Of a stretch of 45,762 bases of DNA, positions 22,939-32,000 are shown in pieces. A model generated the notes under the pieces. The model searched no databases and was not told where the DNA came from. It saw nothing but the letters and a program-made list of their open reading frames with translations. A program made the position numbers and the translations under genes. Position 1 is the first letter of the stretch. Every line of letters starts with the position of its first letter. This DNA comes from an uncultured Collinsella sp. (GTDB lineage: Bacteria > Actinomycetota > Coriobacteriia > Coriobacteriales > Coriobacteriaceae): the NCBI GenBank assembly GCA_902494535.1, contig CABUTO010000015.1, forward strand, positions 1-45,762. The letters are read 5' to 3'.

Positions 22939-25821
22939 ATGACGCTACTGTATTTCCTTACCCTGTTTCCGCTGGTACCGGCGCTGGGCATGCTGCTCGC
23001 GCGCGGTGACCGCACCCGCGATGCGGTGGGGCTCATAGGCTCCGGCATTATTATGGCGGTGACAGTTGTAGTCGCCGTCATGTTTTTTGGCACGGGTCCG
23101 CAGAGCTTTGAGGTTGCCCCCGGCACCTCGCATGTGCTCTCGATCATCAGTTCCGTTATCGACGTCATCCTGTGCGCCGTCATCCTGTACAACGCGTACA
23201 AATATAGGAACGCGCTCACCACGGTGCTCAGCGTAGTCCAGTTGGTGGGCTCGCTCGCCTTTGCAGCCATGACGCTGCCCGCGACCGAAGCCGTCACCGC
23301 AACCCCGCTCTACCTGGACTACATGAGCGTGATCATGGTCCTCGCCGTCGGCATCGTCGGCAGCCTTATCTGCGTGTATGCCCTGGGCTACATGAAGGAC
23401 TTCCAGGCCCACGACGAGCACGAGGCTGCGCTGCGCGGGCAGACCGCGCCCGACCGTCGCCCGCAGTTCCTGGCGCTTATGTTCCTGTTCCTCTCAGCCA
23501 TGTTCGTCATCGTGACGAGCGACAACCTTGAGTGGCTGTTCTGCGGCTGGGAAATCACCACCGTGTGCTCGTTCCTTATGATTGGCTACACGCGCACGCC
23601 CGAGGCCATCAAGAACGCCTTCACCCAGATCATCCTCAACATGCTGGGCGGTATCGCGTTTTTGGCCGGACTCATGTACCTGCACGTGAACGGCATGCCG
23701 CTGACCATCTCGGGCATGATTGAGCTTTCCGGCGCCGGAACCGCGCAGTCCGCGCTGCTGGTCATGCCGGTCATCCTGTTGTCGCTCGCCGCGCTCACCA
23801 AGGCCGCACAGATGCCGTTCCACACTTGGCTGTTGGGTGCCATGGTTGCCCCCACGCCCACGAGCGCCCTGCTGCACTCGTCAACCATGGTCAAAGCCGG
23901 CGTGTTCCTGATGGTCAAGCTGAGCCCACTCTATGCCATCTATCCCGTGACCGGCTTTATGGTCACGAGTGTGGGTGCCATCACGTTTTTGCTCGCTGCC
24001 CTCATGGCCATCTCGCAGAGCAACGCCAAACGTGTGCTCGCGTACTCCACCATTTCCAACTTGGGCCTTATCAGCGCCTGCTTGGGTGTCGGCGCGCCCG
24101 AGGCCGTATGGGCCGCCATCTTCCTAATCCTGTTCCACACGGTGGCAAAGTCGCTGCTGTTCCTGTGCGTGGGCACGGCCGAGCATCATATCGGCAGCCG
24201 CAATATCGAGGACATGGACGGTATGTTCAGCCGCATGCCGCACCTGACGCGCCTTATGATGCTGGGCATCATGGGCATGTTTGTGGCGCCGTTTGGCATG
24301 CTCGTGTCCAAGTGGGGCGCCCTGGTGGCGTTTGCGCAGACCGGCAACGTGCTCATGATCATGGTGCTGGCCTTTGGCTCGGCCGCGACGTTCTATTTTT
24401 GGGGCAAGTGGCTTGCCAAGCTTTCGGGCGTCGACCCCACGGCTCAAAACGTCGAGGTCAATGTCCATAAGACCGAATGGATGGCGCTCAACACCATCGC
24501 CGCGCTGCTGATTCTGTGCTGCGTGGCGTTTCCGGTTATCTCGAGCGGTCTGGTATCGCCCTATCTCGCCATGGTGTTTGGACGCGTGCCGTACGTTATT
24601 GGCAAGGACGCCATGTATCTGATGGTGGTTATCGTAGCGTTTATCGCCGTGGTGCTGCTGACGTCGTTCCGCGTGAGCAATAAGCCGCACGTCAACGTGT
24701 ACCTTTCGGGCGTGGGAACCGACAAATATCGCCATTTCCGCGGCTCGATGGGACGCGAGGTGAAGGCCGAAAAGCGCAATTGGTACTCGGAGGACGCCCT
24801 TGGCGAGAAGCGTATTGGCCCCGCGGGTAGCGTCGTGTGCTGCAGCATTATCTTGTTTGCGCTGCTGTGTTGCGCGTGGATTGGGCCCGAGCGGCTTGCC
24901 ATGAGCGCGCCCTCGGTGTTGCGCGGCAAGTATTTTGAAGGTTCGGGCGTCGTGGGCATCTTTATTGGCACCGTGGCGTTTGCCTTGATTGCGCCTTTGG
25001 TTGGTGGCCTGATCGACGGCGTTGACCGTAAGCTTTCGGCTCGCATGCAGGGCCGCGTGGGCCCGCGCCTGCTACAACCCTTCTACGATGTGGCCAAGCT
25101 CCTGCGCAAGGCCCCCGCCAGCGTAAACACCATGGACGACACCTACATGGCGTGCGCGCTCATCTTTACCGTGGTGGGCGGCGGCATCTTTGTGTCGGGC
25201 TCCAACACGCTGCTGTGCGCGTTTATGGTTACCCTCGCCGCGATCTTTGTGGTGTTGGCGTCCGCCTCGACGCAAAGCCCGTTTGCTCAGGTCGGCGCCG
25301 ACCGCGAGCTGCTGCAGGTCATGAGTTACGAGCCCGCCGTTCTGCTGATGAGTGTGGGCCTGTACCTTGCCACCGACAGCTTCGATTCCATTGCTGTGAC
25401 GGGGCAGTCGGCCCCTATCATCGTGTACAGCGCGCCCATTTTCCTCGCGTTGCTCGCGGTGCTTACCATCAAGCTGCGCAAGTCGCCGTTTGACCTTTCG
25501 TACTCGCATCATGCGCATCAGGAGATCGTCCAGGGCGTCGCCACCGAGATGAGCGGCGGCACGCTGGCCAAGATGACCCTTATGCACTGGTGCGAGACCG
25601 TGCTGTTTTTGATGTGGGTGGGCATGTTCTTTGTTTGGGACAACCCCGTGAGCTGGGTTGTAGCCCTGGTCGTGATGGCCGCGACGTATTTTGTCGAGGT
25701 CCTGATCGACAACACCTTCGCACGCAGCACCTGGCGCAGCTGCTTTAGGCTCGGATGGGGCGTGGCGCTGGTGTTTGGCCTGCTCAACCTTATGCCCATC
25801 CTCGTCGACGTATTTATTTAG
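22939..25821 (+). CDS. echAB: Ech-type hydrogenase membrane subunit: EchA (NuoL-like) fused to EchB (NuoH-like)
   Basis: This 960-residue protein joins the two membrane subunits of an energy-converting hydrogenase. The N-terminal part (about 1-620) is an antiporter-like NuoL/HyfB subunit with the key charged residues for ion pumping: Glu205 in CGWEITTVCS, Lys288 in LTKAAQMPFHTWL, and Lys404 in HTVAKSLLFL, plus APTPTSALLHSSTMVKAG. The C-terminal part (about 665-960) is NuoH/EchB-like: DRKLSARMQGRVGP, FAQVGADRELLQVMSYEPA and RKSPFDLSYSHHAHQEIVQG. The stop is 12 nt before echC. EchA and EchB are separate proteins in Methanosarcina barkeri. ATG 22939 has GGGGGAG 7 nt upstream. A sequencing frameshift cannot create this fusion easily, since the frame is continuous. 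Confidence 0.9.
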   Translation: MTLLYFLTLFPLVPALGMLLARGDRTRDAVGLIGSGIIMAVTVVVAVMFFGTGPQSFEVAPGTSHVLSIISSVIDVILCAVILYNAYKYRNALTTVLSVVQLVGSLAFAAMTLPATEAVTATPLYLDYMSVIMVLAVGIVGSLICVYALGYMKDFQAHDEHEAALRGQTAPDRRPQFLALMFLFLSAMFVIVTSDNLEWLFCGWEITTVCSFLMIGYTRTPEAIKNAFTQIILNMLGGIAFLAGLMYLHVNGMPLTISGMIELSGAGTAQSALLVMPVILLSLAALTKAAQMPFHTWLLGAMVAPTPTSALLHSSTMVKAGVFLMVKLSPLYAIYPVTGFMVTSVGAITFLLAALMAISQSNAKRVLAYSTISNLGLISACLGVGAPEAVWAAIFLILFHTVAKSLLFLCVGTAEHHIGSRNIEDMDGMFSRMPHLTRLMMLGIMGMFVAPFGMLVSKWGALVAFAQTGNVLMIMVLAFGSAATFYFWGKWLAKLSGVDPTAQNVEVNVHKTEWMALNTIAALLILCCVAFPVISSGLVSPYLAMVFGRVPYVIGKDAMYLMVVIVAFIAVVLLTSFRVSNKPHVNVYLSGVGTDKYRHFRGSMGREVKAEKRNWYSEDALGEKRIGPAGSVVCCSIILFALLCCAWIGPERLAMSAPSVLRGKYFEGSGVVGIFIGTVAFALIAPLVGGLIDGVDRKLSARMQGRVGPRLLQPFYDVAKLLRKAPASVNTMDDTYMACALIFTVVGGGIFVSGSNTLLCAFMVTLAAIFVVLASASTQSPFAQVGADRELLQVMSYEPAVLLMSVGLYLATDSFDSIAVTGQSAPIIVYSAPIFLALLAVLTIKLRKSPFDLSYSHHAHQEIVQGVATEMSGGTLAKMTLMHWCETVLFLMWVGMFFVWDNPVSWVVALVVMAATYFVEVLIDNTFARSTWRSCFRLGWGVALVFGLLNLMPILVDVFI

Positions 25822-25833
25822 GAGGCGGCATCC

Positions 25834-26436
25834 ATGGATCATAAAATGTCGCGCTCGCCGTGGGTTATTCATTACGACGGCTCGAGCTGCAACGGATGCG
25901 ATATCGAGGTGTTGGCCTCGCTCACGCCGCTGTTCGATGCGGAACGCTTTGGCGTGGTCAACACCGGCAACCCCAAGCATGCGGACATCTTTTTGGTGAC
26001 GGGGTCGGTCAATGTCCAGAACCTGCCTGTCGTGCGCCAGATTTACAACCAGATGCTCGAGCCCAAGTGCGTGGTGGCCTGCGGCATCTGCGCGTGTTCG
26101 GGCGGCGTGTTCCGCGATGCCTATAACGTGACCGGCGGCGTGGACCGCGCAATTCCCGTGGATGTGTACGCGCCTGGGTGCGCCATTCGCCCCGAGACCG
26201 TGATCGATGCCATCGTGGAGGCGTGCGGCATCCTGGACCAGAAAGAGGCCGTGATGCGCGCCGGCGGCGATCCGCTTACCGTGGGCGGCGCCGCTACTTG
26301 GGACGGTGGCGTTGAGCTGGGCGAGGACGGGTTTGTGGCTGCGGGGGCCGGGGCCGGGGCCGTCGCCGGTGACGGCGTCGAGGTCAACGTGTCCACCAGG
26401 TCCGCCGCGCCCGCCGCTGCAAAGGAGGCCGAGTAA
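25834..26436 (+). CDS. echC: Ech-type hydrogenase small subunit (NuoB-like)
   Basis: This electron-transfer subunit carries the [4Fe-4S] cluster next to the NiFe site. Ligand candidates are Cys19 and Cys22 (SSCNGCDIEVL), Cys83/86 in VACGICACSGG, and Cys116 in VYAPGCAIRPETV; the usual PGCPPRPE is PGCAIRPE here. It is 200 residues. The NuoB/EchC core ends near 140, and the last 50 residues are Gly/Ala-rich (AGAGAGAVAGDG) and not expected in the family. The ATG at 25834 has an AGGAGGCGG site. The stop overlaps the echD start (TAATG). Confidence 0.9.
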   Translation: MDHKMSRSPWVIHYDGSSCNGCDIEVLASLTPLFDAERFGVVNTGNPKHADIFLVTGSVNVQNLPVVRQIYNQMLEPKCVVACGICACSGGVFRDAYNVTGGVDRAIPVDVYAPGCAIRPETVIDAIVEACGILDQKEAVMRAGGDPLTVGGAATWDGGVELGEDGFVAAGAGAGAVAGDGVEVNVSTRSAAPAAAKEAE

Positions 26437-27152
26437 TGCAAAAGGCTATCTATACCATCGTCGGGATCGACGAGCTCCTGTCGCATGTCCAGGCGCTCAA
26501 GGGCGTTGGCGCGCGCTTTGTGCAAATGCACGCTGAACGCAACGTCGACGACGGCTCGTATCGCTTGGTCTATACGTTTATCAACGTTCGTGCTGCTCAG
26601 GAGCAGATTGCGCAGGACGGCAGCTATGCGATCGAGAACCTGGTGGTTGAGGGCATCGACCAGTACCAGGAGATTCCGTCCATCAGCTCGTATTACCCCG
26701 CGGTGTTCCCGTTTGAAAATGAGGCCCACGACCTGTTTGGCCTTGCCATCACCGACATGCAGATCGACTTCAAGGGCTTTTTCTACCAGGTTTCGACTGC
26801 CGAGCCCATGAGCGTCATCACGCCCGAGGTGAAGACTGCGCGCGAGAAGGCCATGAGGGTCCGCGCCGCTGCCGAGGCCAAGGCGCGCAAGGCCGCGGCC
26901 GAGAAGGCCGCTGCGGCTGCGGCTGCTGCAGGGGAGCCCGCCGCGGGCGCCGACGATGCCGCGGGCGCCGCTGCTCAGCCCGCTGCGGCTGCCGGCTCCG
27001 ATGCTCAGCACGATGAGGTCGCTGCAAAGGCTGCGCTCAAGGCCGCCGAGATGGAGGCAAAGCTCGCCGCCATGGATCCCGAGAAAGCGGCCAAGGTCCG
27101 CGCGGCGCTTGCCGCCAAGGCCGCCCGCGACAAGCAGAAAAAGGAGGCGTAA
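26436..27152 (+). CDS. echD: Ech-type hydrogenase subunit EchD (NuoC-like) with long Ala-rich tail
   Basis: The first 125 residues resemble the 30-kDa NuoC family: NVDDGSYRLVYTF, SSYYPAVFPFENEAHDLFGLAI and QIDFKGFFYQVSTAEPMSV. It would connect the catalytic subunits. Residues about 128-238 are a low-complexity segment of Ala, Lys, Glu and Arg, probably helical or disordered (for example EAKARKAAAEKAAAAAAAAG), ending in KAARDKQKKEA. Known EchD proteins are about half this length and lack such a tail. It starts within the echC stop codon and ends 5 nt before echE, so it is tightly coupled. Confidence 0.85.
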   Translation: MQKAIYTIVGIDELLSHVQALKGVGARFVQMHAERNVDDGSYRLVYTFINVRAAQEQIAQDGSYAIENLVVEGIDQYQEIPSISSYYPAVFPFENEAHDLFGLAITDMQIDFKGFFYQVSTAEPMSVITPEVKTAREKAMRVRAAAEAKARKAAAEKAAAAAAAAGEPAAGADDAAGAAAQPAAAAGSDAQHDEVAAKAALKAAEMEAKLAAMDPEKAAKVRAALAAKAARDKQKKEA

Positions 27153-27157
27153 GGTCC

Positions 27158-28246
27158 ATGGCGCATCGCTCCGTAATTCCGTTTGGCCCGCAGCACCCGG
27201 TGCTGCCCGAGCCGCTTCATCTGGACCTGGTGATTGAGGACGACCGCGTTCTCGAGGCAATTCCGCAGATCGGCTTTGTGCACCGCGGACTCGAGAAGCT
27301 CACCGAAAAGCGCGACATGCACCAGTTTGGCTACATCGCCGAGCGCATCTGCGGCATCTGCGCCGTGGGCCACAGCTGCGGCTATGCCAGCGCCTGCGAG
27401 CGCATGCTCGACATCGAGGTGCCTGGCCGCGTGCAGTATATCCGTACCATTTTGCACGAGCTTTCGCGCATTCACTCGCACCTGCTGTGGCTGGGCCTGC
27501 TCGCCGATGCCTTTGGCTTCGAGGCGCTGTTCTATCGGTCGTGGATCCTGCGCGAGCAGATTCTCAAGATCTTTGAGAGCACTTGCGGCGGGCGCGTGAT
27601 TCTGTCGATTAACGAGATCGGCGGCCTTAAACACGACATTGAGGACTCCGAGCTGGCGGGCATTGTCCAGACGCTCGATGCCATGCGTCCCGACTACGAG
27701 GCCCTGGTGCATACGTTTTTGGACGACAATAGCTGCGGCGAGCGCCTGCATGGCGTGGGCGTGATCAGCAAGAAGGACGCGCTGGAGCTTTCGATGGTCG
27801 GCCCGTTCGGTCGCGCCTCGGGCGTGGACTACGACGTGCGCATGTTCGGTGACGGCGCCTATGCGGATCTGGCTGCGTTTGAGCCCATCGTGGCGACCGA
27901 CGGCGACTGCTATGCCCGCTGCCAGGTGCGTTGTGCCGAGGTCACGCAGGCCATGGACATCATCAAGGAGCTTGTGGGCAAGATACCGCACGACGGCATC
28001 GGCGGGCGCACCAAGCTCACGCCGGCCGACGGCGCGCGCGGCGAGGTTGTGATTGAGCAGCCGCGCGGCGAGGCGTATTACTATGTGCGCGGCAACGGCA
28101 CCAAGAACCTGGATCGTTTTCGCGTGCGCACGCCGACGTCGCAGAACCTGGCGGGTCTGACGCATGCACTGCAGGGCGTGCTCCTTGCCAACGTGCCCAT
28201 GATTATCCTGACCATCGACCCCTGCATTAGCTGCACGGAAAGGTAG
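27158..28246 (+). CDS. echE: Ech-type [NiFe] hydrogenase large (catalytic) subunit
   Basis: This 362-residue subunit carries the NiFe active site. The first metal motif is ERICGICAVGH (Cys65, Cys68) and the second is DPCISCTER (Cys356, Cys359). All four Ni ligands are present, so it is expected to be an active hydrogenase and not a NuoD-like quinone subunit. N-terminal IPFGPQHPVLPEP is typical of the NuoD/group 4 fold. The protein ends three residues after the last Cys (T-E-R), with Arg where processed enzymes have His. So there is no C-terminal extension to cleave and no maturation endopeptidase is needed. Hyp maturation genes are not in this window. Confidence 0.93.
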   Translation: MAHRSVIPFGPQHPVLPEPLHLDLVIEDDRVLEAIPQIGFVHRGLEKLTEKRDMHQFGYIAERICGICAVGHSCGYASACERMLDIEVPGRVQYIRTILHELSRIHSHLLWLGLLADAFGFEALFYRSWILREQILKIFESTCGGRVILSINEIGGLKHDIEDSELAGIVQTLDAMRPDYEALVHTFLDDNSCGERLHGVGVISKKDALELSMVGPFGRASGVDYDVRMFGDGAYADLAAFEPIVATDGDCYARCQVRCAEVTQAMDIIKELVGKIPHDGIGGRTKLTPADGARGEVVIEQPRGEAYYYVRGNGTKNLDRFRVRTPTSQNLAGLTHALQGVLLANVPMIILTIDPCISCTER

Positions 28247-28253
28247 GCGCGGC

Positions 28254-28595
28254 ATGAGTTTGCTGACATTTGCCAAGACGGCCTTGGGTTCTATGGTCAA
28301 GCAGCCGGTAACGGTGTGCTATCCGCAGGAGAAGCTCGCGGCGCCCGAGCGCCTGCGCGGGCACATCGTTAACGACATGGACGTGTGCATTTGCTGCGGC
28401 ATGTGCGCGCGTCGCTGCCCGGCGGGCGCGCTCACGGTCGATCGAAAGGGCGGAACGTGGTCGATCGATCCGTATGCCTGCGTGGTGTGCGGCGAGTGCA
28501 TCGAAAGCTGCCCCAAACACTGCCTGAGCATGGACACCGCGCGCACTCCAGTCGCGGCGGACAAGACTCCCACAGTAGAAACCAAGCCGGAATAG
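28254..28595 (+). CDS. echF: Ech-type hydrogenase ferredoxin-like subunit EchF (two [4Fe-4S])
   Basis: This 113-residue NuoI-like protein passes electrons from ferredoxin to the small subunit. Two classical cluster motifs are present, CICCGMCARRCPAGAL (about 43-58) and CVVCGECIESCPKHCL (about 73-88). The last 23 residues are hydrophilic (TARTPVAADKTPTVETKPE). It is the last gene of the operon, 7 nt after echE. The strong hairpin at 28628-28661 lies downstream. Confidence 0.92.
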   Translation: MSLLTFAKTALGSMVKQPVTVCYPQEKLAAPERLRGHIVNDMDVCICCGMCARRCPAGALTVDRKGGTWSIDPYACVVCGECIESCPKHCLSMDTARTPVAADKTPTVETKPE

Positions 28596-28627
28596 CGTTG
28601 GGATGGGGCTGGTATAGCGCTGGAATA

Positions 28628-28661
28628 GGGGCCGGTGGGGCAAAAATGCCCCACCGGCCCC
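28628..28661 (+). terminator. Strong hairpin at the end of the hydrogenase operon
   Basis: GGGGCCGGTGGGGCA (28628-28642) and its perfect complement (28647-28661) form a 15-bp stem with a 4-nt AAAA loop. No T-run follows, so Rho-independent stopping is not certain. A second overlapping stem, CCGCGC/GCGCGG, lies at 28660-28677. Confidence 0.6.
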
Positions 28662-28692
28662 GCGCTTAAACGCGCGGTTGGGCTGCCACGAA

Positions 28693-28845
28693 CAAAACTA
28701 TGCCGGATTACGGGGCTGGATTGCGAATCCCCAACCATACAGAAAATCGAAAAACAAAACCGCAGGTAGATAGCCTGCCGTTTTTCAAAAAAAGGCTGTA
28801 TGGATGAGGACTCCGACTTTAGCCCCGTAATCCGGCATAGTTTTG
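28693..28845. repeat. Hairpin element, copy 1 (153 bp): conserved terminal arms, private inner arms
   Basis: Arms 28693-28717 and 28821-28845 are 25-nt perfect inverted repeats. The outer 14 nt, CAAAACTATGCCGG, are identical to copy 2 (36614-36767). The inner 11 nt (ATTACGGGGCT) are unrelated to copy 2 but perfectly complementary within this copy. Farther inside, CCATACAG/CTGTATGG (28735-28742, 28796-28803) and GCAGG/CCTGC (28762-28766, 28774-28778) continue the stem. The flanks CGAA and AAATGGCA are also shared. No open reading frame is convincing. It lies between the hydrogenase operon and the adhesin gene. Confidence 0.85.
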
Positions 28846-28870
28846 AAATGGCACCATATCCGTAATAGCT

Positions 28871-28915
28871 CCTGATCCCCCAAGGACGGAGGAAAGTGGG
28901 TCATTTTTGCCTGAT
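28871..28915. repeat. Copy of the GGACGGAGGAAA module
   Basis: It contains AAGGACGGAGGAAAGTGGGTCATTT (28883-28907), matching the module at 36545-36568. TGATCCC upstream and GGGTCA downstream can pair with one gap. It directly follows hairpin copy 1. Confidence 0.5.
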
Positions 28916-28952
28916 GGCTCCGAGTCGCACCCGTTTTCCTGCGAAAACGCCG

Positions 28953-29068
28953 TGTCTCAACTTTGGTGAGACATTTGTCTCACGCTCAAAACCGAATCTG
29001 AAACATGTGTCACCTGCCCTAATTGTGTCTCATTCCGTAACTTTAGGCTGATGCAAGGTCTGAGACCG
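28953..29068 (+). promoter_or_regulatory. Cluster of GTCTCA/TGAGAC boxes upstream of the adhesin
   Basis: Five GTCTCA or TGAGAC boxes occur at 28954, 28967, 28977, 29027 and 29061. Two of them form a perfect palindrome GTGAGACA-TT-TGTCTCAC at 28966-28983. Another pair, TGTCTCA-N7-TGAGACA, is at 28953-28973, and GGTCT-G-AGACC at 29058-29068 is a third. The region ends just upstream of the ribosome binding site (GAAGGGAGA). This looks like a multi-site operator. I could not fix a -10/-35 pair. Confidence 0.5.
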
Positions 29069-29084
29069 CGAGAAGGGAGACACG

Positions 29085-32000
29085 ATGGGTAAGTACACGA
29101 GGGGTCTCTTGGCGGTGATACTGGCCGTAGTGCTGGTGTTGCCAGCCGCAGCATTCGCCATGCTGCCCGAGGCCAACGCCAGGTCCAGCACCGGAATGGA
29201 CGGGCCGGAAGCGACAAAGATAGTCGACCACGACACCAGCAACCATTGGAAGTTCTGGGCGGGCGGCTATGACGGCAGCAAGGTCACGACGCAAAACGTC
29301 GGCCGAATTTGGACGGATAAGACGGTCCAAGCAATCGATGACGGGAAATCGGACTTTTTGACTACGCTTTCGGCGATGTCTTCGACATCCGATACGACGT
29401 CGCTGGTTTCCAAGCCGCTCGACATCGTGATAGTGCTCGATGCCTCTGGCTCAATGGATGATCCTATGGGTGGTAAAGGGTCCCCTAAGCGTATCGTTGC
29501 GCTCAAGAATGCTGCCAACCACTTTATCGACACCATTGCCGAGCAAAACAAGAACGTTAAGGACGCGAGCAAGCAGCACCAGGTTGCCATCGTAAAGTTT
29601 GCGGGCAAGAAGAGCGATAAGGTTGGTAATGATACCTATCGCGACGACGGCAACACCTACAACTACTCCCAGACCATGTTGGGCCTCACGGTCTGCAAGG
29701 ATGGGGGCGCAAAGAGCCTCAAGAACACGGTTAATTTAATCGAGCCTGCTGGCTCTACTCGTGCCGACTATGGCATGGACCTGGCCAAGGGCATCGCTGG
29801 TCGTGAAGACGCCCAGAAGATCGTTGTGTTCTTCACCGATGGCTCTCCTACGAGTTCTAATGGTTTTGAGGCCGAGGTTGCTAAGGATGCCATCAATATC
29901 GCCAAGACCATAAAGAGTGGCGGGGCGACCATTTATACCATCGGTATCTTCAACGGTGCGAAGCCGGGCGACGATCCAACAAGCAGCCGCACGAGCAACG
30001 AGAATAAATTCATGCATGCCGTGTCGAGTAACTATCCGGATGCCACATCGTCCGTAAGCCATGGCTTTTTTGGAACTGAGGAGTGGAATGTCAATTTCGG
30101 CAACCCCGTTGCCGGTGCTAGCTACTACAAGTCGGCGACCAACGCCGCCGAGCTTGATCAGGTCTTTAAGGACATCTCGAGTGCCATTACGTCGGGCAAG
30201 GGTTTCCCGACCAAGGTCGAGGGCAACAATTCCAACGGTTCCGGCTACATCACATTCGAGGACGAGCTGGGCGCCTTTATGCAGGTCGATAGCTTTACCG
30301 GTGCCGAGTACAACGGCAAGACCTATGGGGCCGCCACCAAGTCGACCGATGGCAATATCGATACCTATACGTTTGATGGCGAGCTCGCCCATCTTGTAAT
30401 TACGGTTGATCGCGCGGACGAGAACAATCCGCAGCGCGGCGACATCGTGACGGTCAAGGTCCCCGCATCGCTCATTCCGCTGCGCCGTTTTACCGTTGAC
30501 GAGTCTGCGGGCACGTTTGTGGTTGACTCCACGGATGCCATCTCGCCTATCCGCGTTGCGTATGCATCGAGCGTAAAGGCTATTGCACGCAAAAACCTGT
30601 TTACTCCCAATAACGTACCGGGACTGCAGGATTACATCAATGAGCACAAGGACGCCGATTCCAATACCGTTAGCTTCTACGCCAACAAGTGGACCGGCGA
30701 CGATGCGGGCGATACGGTCGCAAGCTTTGAGCCTGCTGCTATGAACAGCTACTACTACTTCCAAAAGCTAACACCCGTCTACACAGACGCGGCTTGCACC
30801 AAGCTCGCAACGGAAAAGCCTTCGGGCTCTAAGACCTATTGGTACAAAGATGAGTTTATGGCGCAGAACTCGTCGGGCGCGCCGTACGATGATTCCGTTT
30901 CGATCCCGGTTAAGGGAAGCGAGCTCGAAAACTTTGAAGGTGCTTTGGTAAAGGATGGCGATCACTGGTCGATTAAGGCTGGCACCGCGCGCCTCGCCTT
31001 TATCAACCAGCTTCACACCACCAAGGAGCGTGTGGGCGGAAACCCGACGGGCACCGCACGCGACGTGATCAATCCCCAGTGGAACAACACGAAGGTTGTT
31101 TCTGGTGCGACGAAGGTCAATGTCTACCTGGGCAATAACGGCAAGATTAGCTTTACGCTCAATACCACGCCGACAACGTTGACAACTGCCGACTTTGGCC
31201 TGACCAAGGTGCTCGAGGGCCGCGACTGGACGGATGAGGACAAGTTTGAGTTTGGCCTGACGTCCGAGGACAACGCCCCGATGCCCAGGTCCACGACTGC
31301 GTTTGCAACCAAGGGCCATGCGGACATTAGCTTTGGCGAGATTGCCTATGACAAGCTGGGCACGTATGTCTACAAGGTTAGCGAGAAGCATGCCGGGACC
31401 ACGGTCGACGGCATCGCCTACAGCAAGAACGTTGCAGAGTTCACCGTAACGGTGACACCCAACGCAAAGGGAAAGCTCGAGGCTTCTGTGAAGAAGACCT
31501 CGGGCGAGGTCGAGTTCAAGAACACCTATACCGCCAATCCCGCTGAGTCGAGCGTCACCGATCAGATTACAGTTACCAAGGTCCTGACCGGCCATAAGCT
31601 CCAGGACAATGAGTTCTCCTTTGAGCTCGTTGAGGGTGAGGACGAGGACGCGTCGGTTGTCGAAACCGTTAAGAATGATGCCAACGGCAACGTTGCGTTC
31701 AGCGCCATCAAGTACACCGAGATCGGTCAGCACATCTATACGCTGCGCGAGGTCAAGGGCAATGCCGGCGGCATCGCCTACGACAAAACCGTCTATACCG
31801 TCGTGACGACCATCGCCGACAATGGCAAGGGCCAGCTTGTGGCCACGCATAAGCTGAAGGGCGCCGAGGACGTCAAGAAGATTGAGTTCAAGAACTCCTA
31901 CACCGTGACGCCCAAGAGCTCCAGCGTCACCGACCAGATCACCGCGACCAAGTCCCTGACCGGGCGCAAGCTTGCCGCCGGCGAGTTCTCCTTCGAGCTC

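Noticed and set aside
27158..28246. The EchE gene as a NuoD (complex I) subunit
   Set aside because: All four Ni-binding Cys are present (65, 68, 356, 359), so it is a hydrogenase large subunit.
28693..28845. Hairpin elements as retron or group II intron RNA
   Set aside because: No reverse transcriptase gene and no conserved domain V-like sequence is near. The structure alone is not enough.
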